Position numbers and translations under genes: made by a program | Shown here: in pieces, positions 31,617-41,632 of the stretch | Numbering within the stretch: position 1 is the stretch's first letter | Layout of the letters: the number at the start of each line of letters is the position of its first letter | Notes under the pieces: model-generated | The model's input: only the letters and a program-made list of their open reading frames with translations | What the model was told of the DNA's origin: nothing | Database searches by the model: none | Assembly (NCBI RefSeq): GCF_000372725.1 | Contig: NW_005200861.1 | Coordinates: 186,084-250,083 of the forward strand | Direction: 5' to 3' | Source: Emiliania huxleyi CCMP1516 | Taxonomy: Eukaryota > Haptophyta > Isochrysidales > Noelaerhabdaceae | DNA length: 64,000 nucleotides

Positions 31617-32075
31617 AGCATGGAGGACGGAGTTGCGCCGAAAGGCAAAAGAAGCCGCGAGAACAAGGGACCGGCAGGCGGCGGCGTCACAGGACGAGGC
31701 AGAAGGGAACGACGCGACAGAGGAGGAAATGACAAGGGAGAGAATGTTATGACCCCCCCCCAATGAACACACCAGTGAGGGAGGGCGAGACGATCGAGGG
31801 GTCCCGTACCATGCGGAATCGACCCTATCCAGTGCTCAAGTGCTCAAGGGAGAGAACGACGAGAGTGGGACGACCGCGAGGTGGCATGAAGGTGGCAGCG
31901 AGAAGCGGCGAGAGACTGCGAAGAGAGATAGGAAGAGGCAGACTCCCTAGGGTGGGCGACGGCTAGCGCACCACACACCTCTCCTTAAAATCCCTGTGTG
32001 GTGGCGGCGTGCCGTCCTCCCATCCCTCCCTTGGGTTGTCTGTTTTCTTTCTTTCTTTCTTTCATGCTAGCATGC
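31617..32075 (+). mobile_element. LINE-like family I copy, 5'-truncated, with a nested insertion
   Basis: From 31628 it matches the last coding part of the 62652-63932 ORF (RREAKEAARTRDRQAAASQ). It is interrupted at about 31746 by roughly 110 bp, after which the repeat resumes; caagggagagaa occurs on both sides (31734 and 31847), like a target duplication. It then runs through the shared 3' block to a (TTTC)n tail at 32045-32065. Confidence 0.8.
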
Positions 32076-33140
32076 ACCTCGCGAGCCGACGTTCTGGCTC
32101 AGCGAGGTTGCTGCGGAGCACTCGCGGACCGGTTCTTCTGGCCCAGCGAGGCCGCTGCGGGACACACCGGCGGCTCGGTTCGCTCCTCAACGCAAACTCG
32201 GTCGAGCAAGAAGTCAGATGTGTGTGTAAAGGCGGCGCGGCACGGTAAGGGTCGGCGGTAAGGCGGTAAGGCGCGGCAACAGACGCAGGCAGGGCTTTCT
32301 TAGGTATCTACTTTAGTTTTGGCAGTTTTTAGTCTGTCTTTCGTTTTTGGTTTGCTTCGCGCTAGCCGCACTCTCGCGCTTGTGATTGTGTTGGGAGCTG
32401 CTCGGGCCTCGGCGATGCGCTTCAAACAAAGATGCGTTTTTGTTCTCTCTCTCTCGTGTCTCGTTTGTTTGTTCGTGTCTCTCGGTTAGGGAGCGGTTCA
32501 GCTGCTGGGCGGGCTTCAGGCTGTGGTGCTCACACGAAAAGGAATCGACGCGATGTGCAAAGCATACAAGAGGAGGAGAAAAAAGAGGAGAGGCGCCAGT
32601 GATGACGAAGCAGAAACTGGCGCAGACGAGAGCAGGGCAGACCCGGGGACTGGGGAGCCGGAGCAGACGGCATCGGCCGCCGAGGGAACGTTGGGAAGAG
32701 GCACGAGGAGGGCGGCGACCTCGACCGACTATGAGGACCCGTCGCCAGACGACGCAGGGCAGACGATGTGGAGGCGGAGCAGACGCGCAGGGCGAGACGA
32801 GGGAGGGAGCAGGACCTTGCGGAGATCAGCAGGAGGATGTACGAAGAGATTAGGAGCAGCAGGGACCCGAGGCGCGAGGGACCATGTGGAAGACGGCTAG
32901 TGCTAGTCCCCCATCGGGAGGACGACCCCTGCAGCCTGCTAGCCGCCGACCACACCCACAAAGAACCCTGCACAAAGATCGCAAGCGGCAAGGGCGGGGA
33001 TCTGTGTTCCTTTTTACCCTTCTCACAGTAGAGACAAGACTCAAGAGAGGTGTACGTTTTTATTTATTTCCCGGTTTGCAACAACAACAAACAATATCTC
33101 GTCAAATTAAGCTGTTAACACAAATCATCTTCTTTACGCG
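32076..33140. other. Repeat-derived spacer with a small Arg/acidic ORF
   Basis: A 125-residue open frame at 32523-32900 (YKRRRKKRRGASDDEAETGA, then acidic and Arg-rich) resembles element ORFs in composition but has no motif. Short duplicated phrases (gttctggctcagcgaggttg / cttctggcccagcgaggccg) lie at 32089-32155. No host gene is visible. Confidence 0.4.
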
Positions 33141-33144
33141 TACG

Positions 33145-33262
33145 CCAAACGTCTCGCGCGCGCGTGAACAGGGCTCCAGCGTCCAGGCCCCAAATTGATG
33201 CGTGAGTGTTAGACTTAGAGTTGTTTGGGATATTGTGGTATTTGCTAAAAATCTCTCTCTCC
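33145..33262 (-). repeat. R1 dispersed repeat
   Basis: Same family as 30979-31117, with a gcgtcca insertion and a duplicated ttagactt. It ends in gctaaaaatctctctc. Confidence 0.85.
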
Positions 33263-33543
33263 AAATCTGTGTATTCGGTCCTCGACTTTCGCCTCTTCGA
33301 CTCTCGTGCCGCGAGATACAGCGAGACAATGTGCGGCAGGCGCCGGGCCACACCATGCTGTGGGACGCCTGCCCATGCAATGCCCCGGGGCACTCACACA
33401 ATCAGACCCCCCACACGCATCCCGATTCCCGCCCCTCGCCATCATCTCGGCTTCGACGGGCCGACCAATTCGGAGCTCACCGACCCTGCTCCGCCACCAG
33501 AGAGCGGCCCCATCTATCGCCACACGCCCCCTCCCGCGCCTCC

Positions 33544-34456
33544 TCACAGCCGCGCGCCGCTGTCGTACCACGAGGCGACGGCGGGCGGCCTGGCAACGGA
33601 GGGCGGCGCCCAGCCCGGCGGCGGCTCCCACTGCTCGCGGGCGGGCGTGGGCGGCATCCGGCCGGCGCCGCGGTGGAAGCCGACAGTCACCTGCGGCGGA
33701 GGCGGGCGAGGCTGCGGGACAGTGCTTTGTCCGCTGCGTGGCACTGCGAGGCCGGGAGGGGCTGGTCCCCCATCCCTCCTCTCACACCTTGCCCTTGTAG
33801 GCGCTGGCGCGGGGCGCCGCGGAGGCGGAGGCAGAGGCGGACACGCCGCTGAACAGGGCTACAAACTGCTCAAGCAGGTTGGGCGAGGCCGCCGGCGCGG
33901 CCGCAGCCTCAGGCGGCGGCGCGCTGATCGCCAGCCGGTCGCCGCGGTCGTACCAGCTGGTGACTGGCTTCGAGGGCGGCGCCCAGCCCGGCGGCGGCTC
34001 CCACTGCTCGCGGGCGGGCGTGGGCGGCATCCGGCCGGCGCCGCGGTGGAAGCCGACAGTCACCTGAAGGGAGGGCAACGTCCGCACGGGCTGGTGCTGC
34101 GGTGGTGGAGGCGGCATGCACAGGATGGGCGTGCTGCGGCAACACAGGGCTGGCACCTTGCCACGGTACGCCGTCGTCGTCGACGGCTTCGGCGCGGGAG
34201 GAGCCACCTCGGCCACTTCCGCGGCGGCGGGTTTGGGCACGGCGGCGGCCGGCTTCTTCTTTTGCTGGTTGTTTATCAGAATGCCGCCAATCGCGGCGAC
34301 GGCGGTGCCGGCAGTCGCGAGGAGGGCGGGGCTCTGGCTCAGGGCGTCGGCAGCGGCGACCTCGATGCAGCGCGGCACGGTGGTGCGCGATGGTGCGGCG
34401 CGAGGTGGGGCTGCCACCAGCAGGCCGAACGCGGCAGCTGCGACGAATGCCAGCAT
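33544..34456 (-). CDS. Predicted plastid protein with a duplicated WEPPPGW exon
   Basis: Exons 34456-34157, 34063-33788 and 33690-33544 join in phase 0 to 240 residues (both introns GT-AG, 93 and 97 nt). The N-terminus (MLAFVAAAAFGLLVAAPPRA) is a signal peptide followed by a Ser/Arg/Thr transit-like stretch, as for secondary plastids. One helix (LLATAGTAVAAIGGILINN) follows. Exons 2 and 3 each begin VTVGFHRGAGRMPPTPAREQ and continue WEPPPGWAPPS...SWYD.G.RL. Each is preceded by an exon ending Y-(R/K)-G-K at an AAG|GTG donor. Intron 1 has no stop and keeps frame, so retention is possible. Function is unknown. The repeat, the splice phase and the final stop all fit a recently duplicated exon in a working gene. 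Confidence 0.72.
33600..34065. repeat. Near-identical exon duplication
   Basis: 33601-33692 and 33974-34065 are identical over about 90 bp, including the acceptor side (CAG|GTGACTGTCGG on the coding strand). They then diverge into VARPPAVASWYD versus KPVTSWYD. Confidence 0.93.
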
Positions 34457-34643
34457 CCTGAATGAAGCGTATCCCGCGGAGCTGCTGTGAATGGACCGCC
34501 AGTCGGTGAGAACCGGCCCGAGGGTCGGTCGGCGATCTGCCTGCATGCGTATGAGATCATTATATCAAGCTAGAGCTCCTATCATCTCTGATGAAAAAGA
34601 GAAAAACAAGCTAGGCGTTGCCGACTTCCAACTCGGCCGGCCC

Positions 34644-37233
34644 ATGCGGCTCTGCATCGCCTCTCCGACGCCAAAGGAGGTCGTCAAGCCGGCAAACGGC
34701 GAATGCCTCGCTGCGCTCGCCAGCCTCCGCGCCGCCGTCTCCGCCGTCCGCGCGTGCGCTGCCGGGTTTGGCCCCGACGAGGCCTTCACCGCGCGCGGGC
34801 TCGCCGATCACCTGCACGCGATGTTCCCCCGCCGTCGCTCGTCGGACGGGACGACGCCCGTGCGGATGCTCCCCATGGGCCTGCTCGACCTCCCGCTCGA
34901 GCTCATCTCTCTAGTCCTCGCGCGCTGCGACGCCAAGACCCTCTGCCGCGTCGCCGCCTCTTGCCGGCTACTCGGGCTCGGCGTGCCGCCTCCGCCTCCA
35001 CCGCGCTCGCCGGTGGAGGAGGCGCTTCGCGCGCGGGCCGAGGCGGGCGGGTGGTGGATCCCCGCCTCGCTCCCCGAGGGCGAGTCCTCCTGGCTCTCGA
35101 TGCTCGCGTGGGTTGAGACCGCCGTCGAGCGCCGCGGGCGGGCGAGCACGTCGGCGGGCGCGCACCACTCACTTCTGCTCGACAGTCGCGGGGCGCTGCT
35201 CTCGGCAGGGACGGAGCGGCCGCGGAATCACTTTGCCCACCTCCCCGCGTCGCCCGCCGACGGCACCCCCGGACTCCTCGGCCACACGCAAGGAGTCGTC
35301 GCGCCGGGCGTCGGCGCACCGACCCTCGTGACGCCTCCGCGCGCCGTAGCGGCGCTCTGCGCGCGGCCGGTGGTGGCGGTGTCGGCGGGGCGGCACCACT
35401 CGCTGGCGGTGACGGCGGACGGCGCAGCCTACTCGTGGGGCAACGGGCGCGAGGGCCTGCTCGGCCACGGGGACGAGGTGTCGGGGAGATGGGGGAGATG
35501 CGGGGAGATGCGGGGAGATGTCTGCTTGGCCACGGGGACGAGGTGTCGGCACTTCCCAGACACCTCCTAGACACTTTCTAGACACTTCCCAGACTCACGC
35601 GCACCGCTCGGCCGCACTGCCAGCGCCGTGCGGCTCGTGGCATCAGAGACGCGGAGGGGGAGAGCCCGGCTCTGGCGTGTGGCGAGGGTGACTGCCCCCC
35701 GCCCTGCCCGCTAGGCGTCGACGGGGGTGCCGCGCCTCATTGAGGCACCCCCCCCTCCCCCCTCCCCCTCCTTCTCCACACCCACACCTCTGTCCCAAGG
35801 CGCCTTGCCCACCCCCACACCCGCACCCGCACCCGCGCCCACACAGCCCCTCCGCACAGGCGCTGCGCGGCGTGCGGGTCGGTGCCGTCGCGGCGGGCCG
35901 CATGCACAGCCTCGCAGCCTCTCGAGAAGGGCTGCTCTGGTCGTGGGGCCAAAACACCTACGAGCAGCTCGGGCTCGGGGACGGCGACGCGGGGCAGGAG
36001 AACTTGGCGCCCGGCACCGGGGCAGCGACGTGCGTCGGTGGACACGCCGCCCCGTCGGCTCGGCGGTGTGTTCGATCCCCGTCGCAGGCGCGCTGCCACC
36101 GCCGCCACCGCCGCGGCCACTGCCCCTCGCCTTGCCACTTCTCTCCTCCTGCCTCCTCCCTGCCCTCCCCTCCCCTGCATCCCCGCCTCACCTCCCCCTC
36201 CCCCCCCCCCGGCCCCTCGAGGTGTCTGCCCTCTCTGCCGAGAAGGTGACCCTCCTCGCTGCGGGGGGGGACCACTCTGCCGCAGGGACGGCTGTCGGAC
36301 GCGTCTACACCTGGGGCTGGGCGGCGCAGGGCCAGCTCGGAAGACCTGCCGACAAGAACAGTCCTCGCTCGGTGCCAGGGCTGGTTGCGGCGCGCGCACC
36401 TTGCGCCACGCAGCCCCACTTGCCACACTTCCACGACACGTCCGCGACACGTCCGGGCGGTGGGGCGGGTAGGCGCTCTCGGACTCGCGCGTGACGGACC
36501 TCTCTTGCGGCGCTTGCCACACCCTCGCCTGCACCGCGCGCGGCGAGGTCTTCTCCTGGGGCTGCGGCACAAACGGCGAGCTTGGCCACGGCGACAGCTT
36601 CAACCGGCACTCTCCAGAGCTGATCGAGGCTCTGGTGACGGTGCACGCTTGCGCCGTCGCCGCCGGGGAGCACCACTCGGTCGCACTCTCCGCCGCTGAC
36701 GGCGCCGCCTCGCCCTCCCCCCCTCCCCCCCCCCACCCCCCCACCCCACCCCTCTCTCTCCCCTCCCTCTCTTCGTGCGTGGCCGTGGCTGGAGAGGTGT
36801 GTGAGTCGCGCCACACGCATGTCAGGCGCGGTCTTTGCCTGGGGGCACGGCCGCGGAGGCAGGCTCGGCCTCGGCAACGGCGAGGAGGGCAGCGCGCTCC
36901 TGCCACAGCGCGTCTCTGCCCTGAGCGGAGTGGCGATCGCGTCGGTGGCGGCAGGTGCTTCTCTCCCCTCCTGCTCCCGACGCCCCTGGCACCCCGTCGC
37001 CTCTTCCCTCGCTCTCCTCCCTGCCGTCTAATGTCGCCCGGTCCCGACACCGCACACGGCAGCGCTCTCACTGCCACGCCGCTCGCGCGCCGCCAGGCGC
37101 TTCGCACACGCTCGCCGTGTCGGCCGCTGGCCGCCACTACGCTTGGGGATCGCTCGACGCTTTGGGCTACGAGAATGAGGAGCTGCGCAACCAGCCAACC
37201 CCAGCCGAGCTGCAGCTGTCCGAGCAGCTGTGA
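34644..37233 (+). CDS. F-box plus RCC1-repeat protein
   Basis: Six exons, 34644-35477, 35860-36006, 36222-36383, 36473-36701, 36826-36954 and 37097-37233, join in frame to about 545 residues. An F-box-like helix (LLDLPLELISLVLARCDAKT) lies near residue 78. RCC1 blades follow: AGAHHSLLLDSRGALLSAG, SAGRHHSLAVTADGAAYSWG, AAGRMHSLAASREGLLWSWG, AAGGDHSAAG...VYTWGWA, SCGACHTLACTARGEVFSWG, AAGEHHSVAL...AVFAWGHG and GASHTLAVSAAGRHYAWG. RCC1 propellers act as guanine-exchange or ubiquitin-ligase substrate platforms; the F-box suggests an SCF adaptor. Donors of exons 2 and 4 are GC. The 382-nt first intron removes about 12 residues expected between blades, so a small exon near 35595-35640 may be missed. 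The ATG at 34644 is the first plausible start. Confidence 0.85.
35463..35600. repeat. Duplicated donor junction and two short tandem repeats in an RCC1-gene intron
   Basis: The 22-bp block spanning the exon 1 donor (GACGAG|GTGTCGG) at 35463-35484 recurs exactly at 35528-35549, and the match extends about 5 bp upstream with one mismatch. Between the copies are tgcggggaga units. After the second come 11-bp units (acacctcctag, acactttctag, acacttcccag) like those in the eEF3 intron at 6727-6768. Confidence 0.88.
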
Positions 37234-37830
37234 GACAGGGCTTGGCGGGGGGCGGGCGCTAGGGAGGCAGGCACAGCACGCATGTCTGAGGGAGACGAAG
37301 GCGCGGACGTTGCGGGAGCGGCGGGGGGCAGACGGACCCAAGCGCGAGACGCGGACGATGTCCGAGGGCTGCGCCGCGAGGCTCTGACATGCGCGAACAC
37401 GGAGATCAGTGTTGGAACTCGCATTTCCGCATTAATGGGTGGGTCAGAGGCGCGCTGAGCCCTGTTACCCACGCTCTCGAAAATAGCACAAAACTAAATA
37501 TGGCGGTCAATATGCGTTTCCGTTCCCACGCGTAGAGCCGTACACGGGGTGCCACTATACTGGCAATTTGAGCTACAACGATAGTTTGATACTGTGTGGG
37601 GGCTGGGGGAGGACTGTAATCTGTACGGGACCCTTTATCGTTGATGGAGTACGTGTGTGTCGTGTGTGTAGTCACACGTGTAGACAGCGTGTAGTCTGTA
37701 GAGAGAGCGTGTGTACACCACATCGCTACATGAAACTTGGAAAGGGCTGGAGAGCGGTGGAGGGCTCCGGGCGCACGCCGCGCAGGGATGGAGAAAACAA
37801 CATTCGCCCGTAGCTAATATACGCACCCGG
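37234..37830. other. Convergent spacer
   Basis: No coding signal. A gtgtgtgtagtcacacgtgt palindromic stretch lies near 37655-37685. Confidence 0.35.
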
Positions 37831-38385
37831 TCACGCATCCGACGAGACTGCGGCCTCGTGCACCTCGCCCTCTCCATGAGAACCCGTCTCCCCCTCTGTC
37901 GGCGGCCGCGGATCATACCCGGGTGGCGAGGGATACTCCGCCCCGAGCCCGGCGCCGAGGCAGGCGCGGACCTGCTCTCTCGTCGACGCGCCCGCCTCTC
38001 GCGCTCGCATCATCGCGGCCAAGGCCTGCTGGCCCTTGGCGTACTCGCCTGCGGGCGCGCCCTGCCCCGCGACAAAGCTCCGCATCCGCGCAAGCTGTTC
38101 GCGCAGCCGCTCAGCCTCGGCCGCCTCGGCCGCCTCCTCGCACGCCGCCTCGCCATCTGCCGGCGGCGTAGCACTCCGCGGCGCGATATGCGGCTCGCTG
38201 GGCAGTGCAGTCTCGACGCAGGCTCGAGACGCAGGCTCGACACAGGCGAGCGTGCGCCACGTGCACCCGACAGACAGCACACCGTCATCCGCCGAACGCG
38301 TTACGCTGTAGGTGAGTCCGCGTGTCCCGAGCGGGCACGCGCGCAGCCAACGCTCGAATTCCGTCTGCTTTTGGAAGCTGAGCAT
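37831..38385 (-). CDS. Small coiled-coil protein of unknown function
   Basis: A 184-residue open frame from the ATG at 38385 (MLSFQKQTEFERWLRACPLG). The N-terminal half looks like a compact domain (GLTYSVTRSADDGVLSVGCT). The middle is a heptad-like helix (AEAAEAERLREQLARMRSFV; KGQQALAAMMRAREAGASTR). The end is Pro/Gly/Glu-rich. There is no signal peptide or known family. An upstream in-frame ATG at 38445 would add 20 residues that look like 5' UTR. Confidence 0.55.
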   Translation of the reverse strand: MLSFQKQTEFERWLRACPLGTRGLTYSVTRSADDGVLSVGCTWRTLACVEPASRACVETALPSEPHIAPRSATPPADGEAACEEAAEAAEAERLREQLARMRSFVAGQGAPAGEYAKGQQALAAMMRAREAGASTREQVRACLGAGLGAEYPSPPGYDPRPPTEGETGSHGEGEVHEAAVSSDA

Positions 38386-38470
38386 CGCCGAGCCCCTGTG
38401 GAGCGACCCTGGCGAGGTAGAGCCTGCAGGGTAGAGCCCACCCACCCAGGGTACCCTCTCCGAGGACCCA

Positions 38471-38523
38471 TGTGTGTGTGTGTGTGTGTGTGGGTGGGGG
38501 GTGGGGTGGGGGGGGGGGGGGGG
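38471..38523. repeat. (GT)n and G-run microsatellite
   Basis: (tg)11 is followed by ggtggggggtggggtgg and a G-run of about 14. Confidence 0.95.
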
Positions 38524-38735
38524 TCAGCTATGCTACAGACAATTGGGGCTTCTCGGGTTAAGTAGCTTTTCGCGACGGATGCACAGACCAATACTTGGGC
38601 TCGACTTTAGTGCGCCGTTCTCAAGCTGCGCCGCCTCGCGCGCAAAGTCGCGCGCGGCAGCGTTGACCGCACGGCCTACTCGCCCAAGTACTCGCTCTCT
38701 TTTATGTCCCACCATGCAGAGCGCATCTCTCTCTC

Positions 38736-38895
38736 TGTTGTGCGAGGCGTGAACCGCGCCATTCGCTCACTCACTCACGCCATTCGCTCTCACCTGGCAA
38801 CCCTGTCTGCACGTCTCGCGCGCGCGTGAACAGGGCTCCAGGCCCCAAATGACGTGTGAGTGTTAGATTTGTTTGGTATTGCTAAAAATCTCTGA
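38736..38895 (-). repeat. R1 dispersed repeat
   Basis: Near-identical to 30995-31117 with an inserted tandem cattcgctcactcactcacg. It ends ggtattgctaaaaatctctg. Confidence 0.87.
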
Positions 38896-38907
38896 ACAAG
38901 CTTTTCC

Positions 38908-39140
38908 TAAAAGAAAGAAAGAAAACAGACAACCCAAACGAGGGATAGGGGAGGAGCACAGGGTCCACACCTGCACGAGCAGGATTTTGGAAGGACGATC
39001 AGGGGCACAGGTGGGGCTCTCCTGCTCCTGACAAGGGACACGACAGGCTCGCAGCGCGGTGCACGGTGGAATCCCAACTCCACTGGCGGTCTCATCTCAG
39101 TCTAGCGACCTTCCTCCGGCTTCTCACCGGCAGTCTCTCA
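38908..39140. repeat. Fragments of three other repeat families
   Basis: 38911-38946 is the reverse of the family I tail (aaagaaagaaagaaaac, acaaccc). 38949-39010 is the inverted counterpart of 43905-43972 (cacctgcacgagcaggat). 39093-39139 is the inverted counterpart of R3 at 42742-42790. Confidence 0.7.
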
Positions 39141-39330
39141 CTACCACGGGCACACTGACACAGGGGTGGCAGGGGCGGCGGCATGAGTCTCCCACATTGA
39201 TACTATGCGGGCCTCACTAGAGGTGCGGCCTGCGCGTGTCCTCGCCCTTGGGAAGGTCTTGAGGGGGGAGGGGAAGGGGCTGTGTGTCTGTGCATGCATG
39301 CATGTGTGTGTGTGTGTGTGTGTGTGTGAG

Positions 39331-39506
39331 CCTCCTCCGCGCTCGTGGCCTCGCCGTGCGCCTCGCCCGTGCTCGTCTCCCTCCTGGGCTTTGTCGCCAC
39401 TCAGGGCGACCCGCTGCTGGGCGCCGCGCTCCTCACCGCCTACTCGCTCGGCGAGACCACGCCAGTCCTCCTCGCCGGCATCGCCGCCGGCTCGGCGACG
39501 AGGATC
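39331..39506 (+). pseudogene. Isolated exon of a CcdA/DsbD-type thiol transporter
   Basis: The 176-nt stretch translates to ALVASPCASPVLVSLLGFVA, then LLGAALLTAYSLGETTPVLL and AGIAAGSATRI. It matches the last two or three helices of plastid/cyanobacterial CcdA proteins, which pass reducing equivalents across the thylakoid for cytochrome c assembly, including the SPC(A/T)SPVL redox-Cys motif. It is flanked by a proper acceptor (a TG-run then GAG) and a strong donor (ATC|GTGAGC), so it looks like a real internal exon. I find no other CcdA exon in the window. The downstream side meets an R5 repeat after about 100 bp. It could be a moved or orphaned exon, or part of a gene with distant exons. Confidence 0.65.
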
Positions 39507-39604
39507 GTGAGCCCAGCGCAGGTTCGAGTGGGTGACTCCGGCGAGCGGCTCTGCGCTCTTGGCCACCGGGACATACAACGGTCTCTCCAGCGCGTTCGGG
39601 CCGG

Positions 39605-39739
39605 TGTGATCTGTGATCTGTGAGGGTCCGCCCGCAGGCGCATTGTGTATACCGAGGCGGTGCCCGGTGCCGAGCGCAGGCCGGAGCCCACAGGTCGGAC
39701 CTTAAGACAGCGTTGTAGATCCCTGGGCGAGGGTGGTGG
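39605..39739. repeat. R5 repeat
   Basis: gatctgtgatctgtgagggt, then cgcccgcaggcgcatt through gatccctgggcgagggtgg matches 44245-44404. The second copy has about 28 extra bases near its start and a few substitutions. Confidence 0.85.
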
Positions 39740-40219
39740 AGAGGGCGGTCCGTCGGCGCCAAACCACCTCCCACCGAGGCGGGCAGGTTCCACGCGTTCT
39801 CCCGGACCGCCCCGTTGGAGGTAGGCCGCTCGTCTAGCCAATCAGCCTTAAGCGAGCGGTCTGGCCGTTGGAATGGCTGAGTTTGGGGGGGGGGGAGGCC
39901 AATGGCAATGACCTGCCTAGTAAGCCGACATGCCAGGCATGCCGACCTTTCGGAGCCCCCTCTCGTAGACTTGTGCCGCTGGGATCAAGCCAGTGCGCCC
40001 GAGGGCGACGGTCCCCCGGTAGTACGGACCATCCTGCGGCCTTAATTTATTGGACGCAGGCACAAGAGCTCCAGAAGGGCGTCTTCAGGAGGACGACAAA
40101 GACTGCCACTGTCTGTCGAGAACCGACACTAGTATCACCACCCGCTGCCCTGCAAGAAGAGCTCCAGGTGCTGTGGGCGTGGGAGGTGCTACTGCACCGC
40201 CTGAAGGGTTCTGTCGATC
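39740..40219. other. Spacer upstream of the methyltransferase gene
   Basis: Open frames on both strands have no family resemblance. There is a G-run at 39885. Confidence 0.35.
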
Positions 40220-41256
40220 ATGCCAAGACCGCACTCAGGCCGATCAGGGTTACTGCGGCTTCTTGCACCGCTGGCAGTGCTGGGCACTCAGCAAGACGCT
40301 CCTGTGTGGTTCGATCTTGCACTGCAGCGTGCGCGCGATCGCAGCAGTGAGCGAGAGGTCCCAGCCGGGATGGAGAGAGCCTTCTCCGCGATTGAGCATG
40401 CCGTCGCAGCGCGGCAATCCAAGACAGTCTTGCTTCAAGCCGGTGCGCCTGCCAACGCGGGTGGCGAAGAAGCGGCGCGGGGTGGTCGCTATTGGAGCAT
40501 CGCCCATCACCCGGAGCAGGCCACTTATTACGGTCGAGTAGTGGCAAGCACACCAAACATCACCAACGTGTGCGAGGTGGGTTTCAACGCCGGGCACTCC
40601 ACAGCGATATGGTTGTCTTCCAATCCAGCTGCCCGGACGTTCACCTTTGACATCGGCACGCTGGATTATACCCCAAGGGCAATGAGGACAATGCAGCGAC
40701 TCTTCGGGGAACGCTTCAATGTCTTTGTCGGCCCAAGTGAGCTCACTGTTCCGCTGGAAGCTCCTCAGATTCTAAGGCAGATGCAGAAGACAAAGCTGGC
40801 TGCATCGGCATGGTGTGACCTTTTGCACGTGGATGGCATATGCCGACATACAACGACTTTTTCAACATGTTCTCCAGTGGGATGGCTCGCTGCAACCAAA
40901 CCTTGGTCCTGATGGACGATGTCTGCGATCTTCACAACTGCCATTGTCGAACCAAAAACGGCAGGCCATGGTCCCCGTGCCACGGCCCGTCACGAGCCCT
41001 CCAACTGATGACCCACCTCGGCTTGATGACAATCTTGGATAAGCACTTTGGTGTAGCTGACCGGGGTTGGGTACTGGCCGCCCCCACATGCCAGGGAGCA
41101 CACGCATGGCCGCATCCATGCGATCCTAGCGTTTGGAGGGACCACCTTCACATCACAGAGCGGAACTTCAAGAAGGGCCTCTGGGCAAGATTCCAATGTG
41201 ATGATTGGGAGGCTCAGATGAGAACTGAGATGGCAGCGCCCTTCACTGTGTTGTAG
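40220..41256 (+). CDS. Class I methyltransferase-like protein with one frameshift
   Basis: Frame 1 (40220-40840) starts MPRPHSGRSGLLRLLAPLAV, signal-anchor-like. It has the SAM-binding region NITNVCEVGFNAGHSTAIWL (motif I E-x-G-x-x-x-G), then ARTFTFDIGTLDYTPRAMRT and WCDLLHVDG (motif IV-like). The frame must then shift by one base near 40835-40845 to read TYNDFFNMFSSGMARCNQTL, LVLMDDVCD and on to the stop at 41256. Both halves belong together: a LHVDG-H-x-Y-x-x-x-x-x-D motif is expected exactly at the break. No splice signals explain it. It is either a sequence error or a young pseudogene. The methyl acceptor is unknown; the domain resembles small-molecule/sugar methyltransferases of the Methyltransf_24 type. 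Confidence 0.68.
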
Positions 41257-41279
41257 TCCATGGGGCGTGGGGCCAAGCT

Positions 41280-41495
41280 AATCGAGAGGTGGCATGAAGG
41301 TCGCTGCGAGAATTGGTGAGAAACTGCGAAGAGAGATAGGAAGTGGTAGACGCCCGAGGGTGGGCGACGGCTAGCACCTGTGACTCCTCTCCTTAAAATC
41401 CCTGTGTGGTGGCGGCGTGCCGTCCTCCCATGTCCCTCCCTTGGGGTTCTCTGTTTTCTTTTTTCTTTCTTTCTCTTTTCTCGCATCTCCCTCCC
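41280..41495 (+). mobile_element. LINE-like family I 3' end
   Basis: Starts near gaggtggcatgaaggtcgct and follows the family through ctccttaaaatccctgtgtg and ccgtcctccca to a TTTC-rich tail. A second ccctcccttgggctgtctgt phrase follows at 41489. Confidence 0.85.
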
Positions 41496-41496
41496 T

Positions 41497-41595
41497 TGGG
41501 CTGTCTGTTCTTTCTAAGAGGCCCAGGGAGGAGGAGTGTGTTGCGTGACTGTCACTGTGCGATTTCGGGCCCGGAGGTCGTGCTTTTGTGTGAAG
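41497..41595 (+). repeat. R4 repeat
   Basis: gtctgttctttctaagaggc, then aggaggagtgtgttgcgtga through tttcgggcccgg matches 44155-44242. Confidence 0.85.
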
Positions 41596-41632
41596 TTATA
41601 CTATCTTCAACCTTGCTTTTTCCATTGGGCCC

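Noticed and set aside
39605..39739. R5 as a small structured RNA gene (snRNA or 5S rRNA)
   Set aside because: No match to conserved snRNA or 5S motifs that I can recognise; the two copies differ by an internal 28-base insert.
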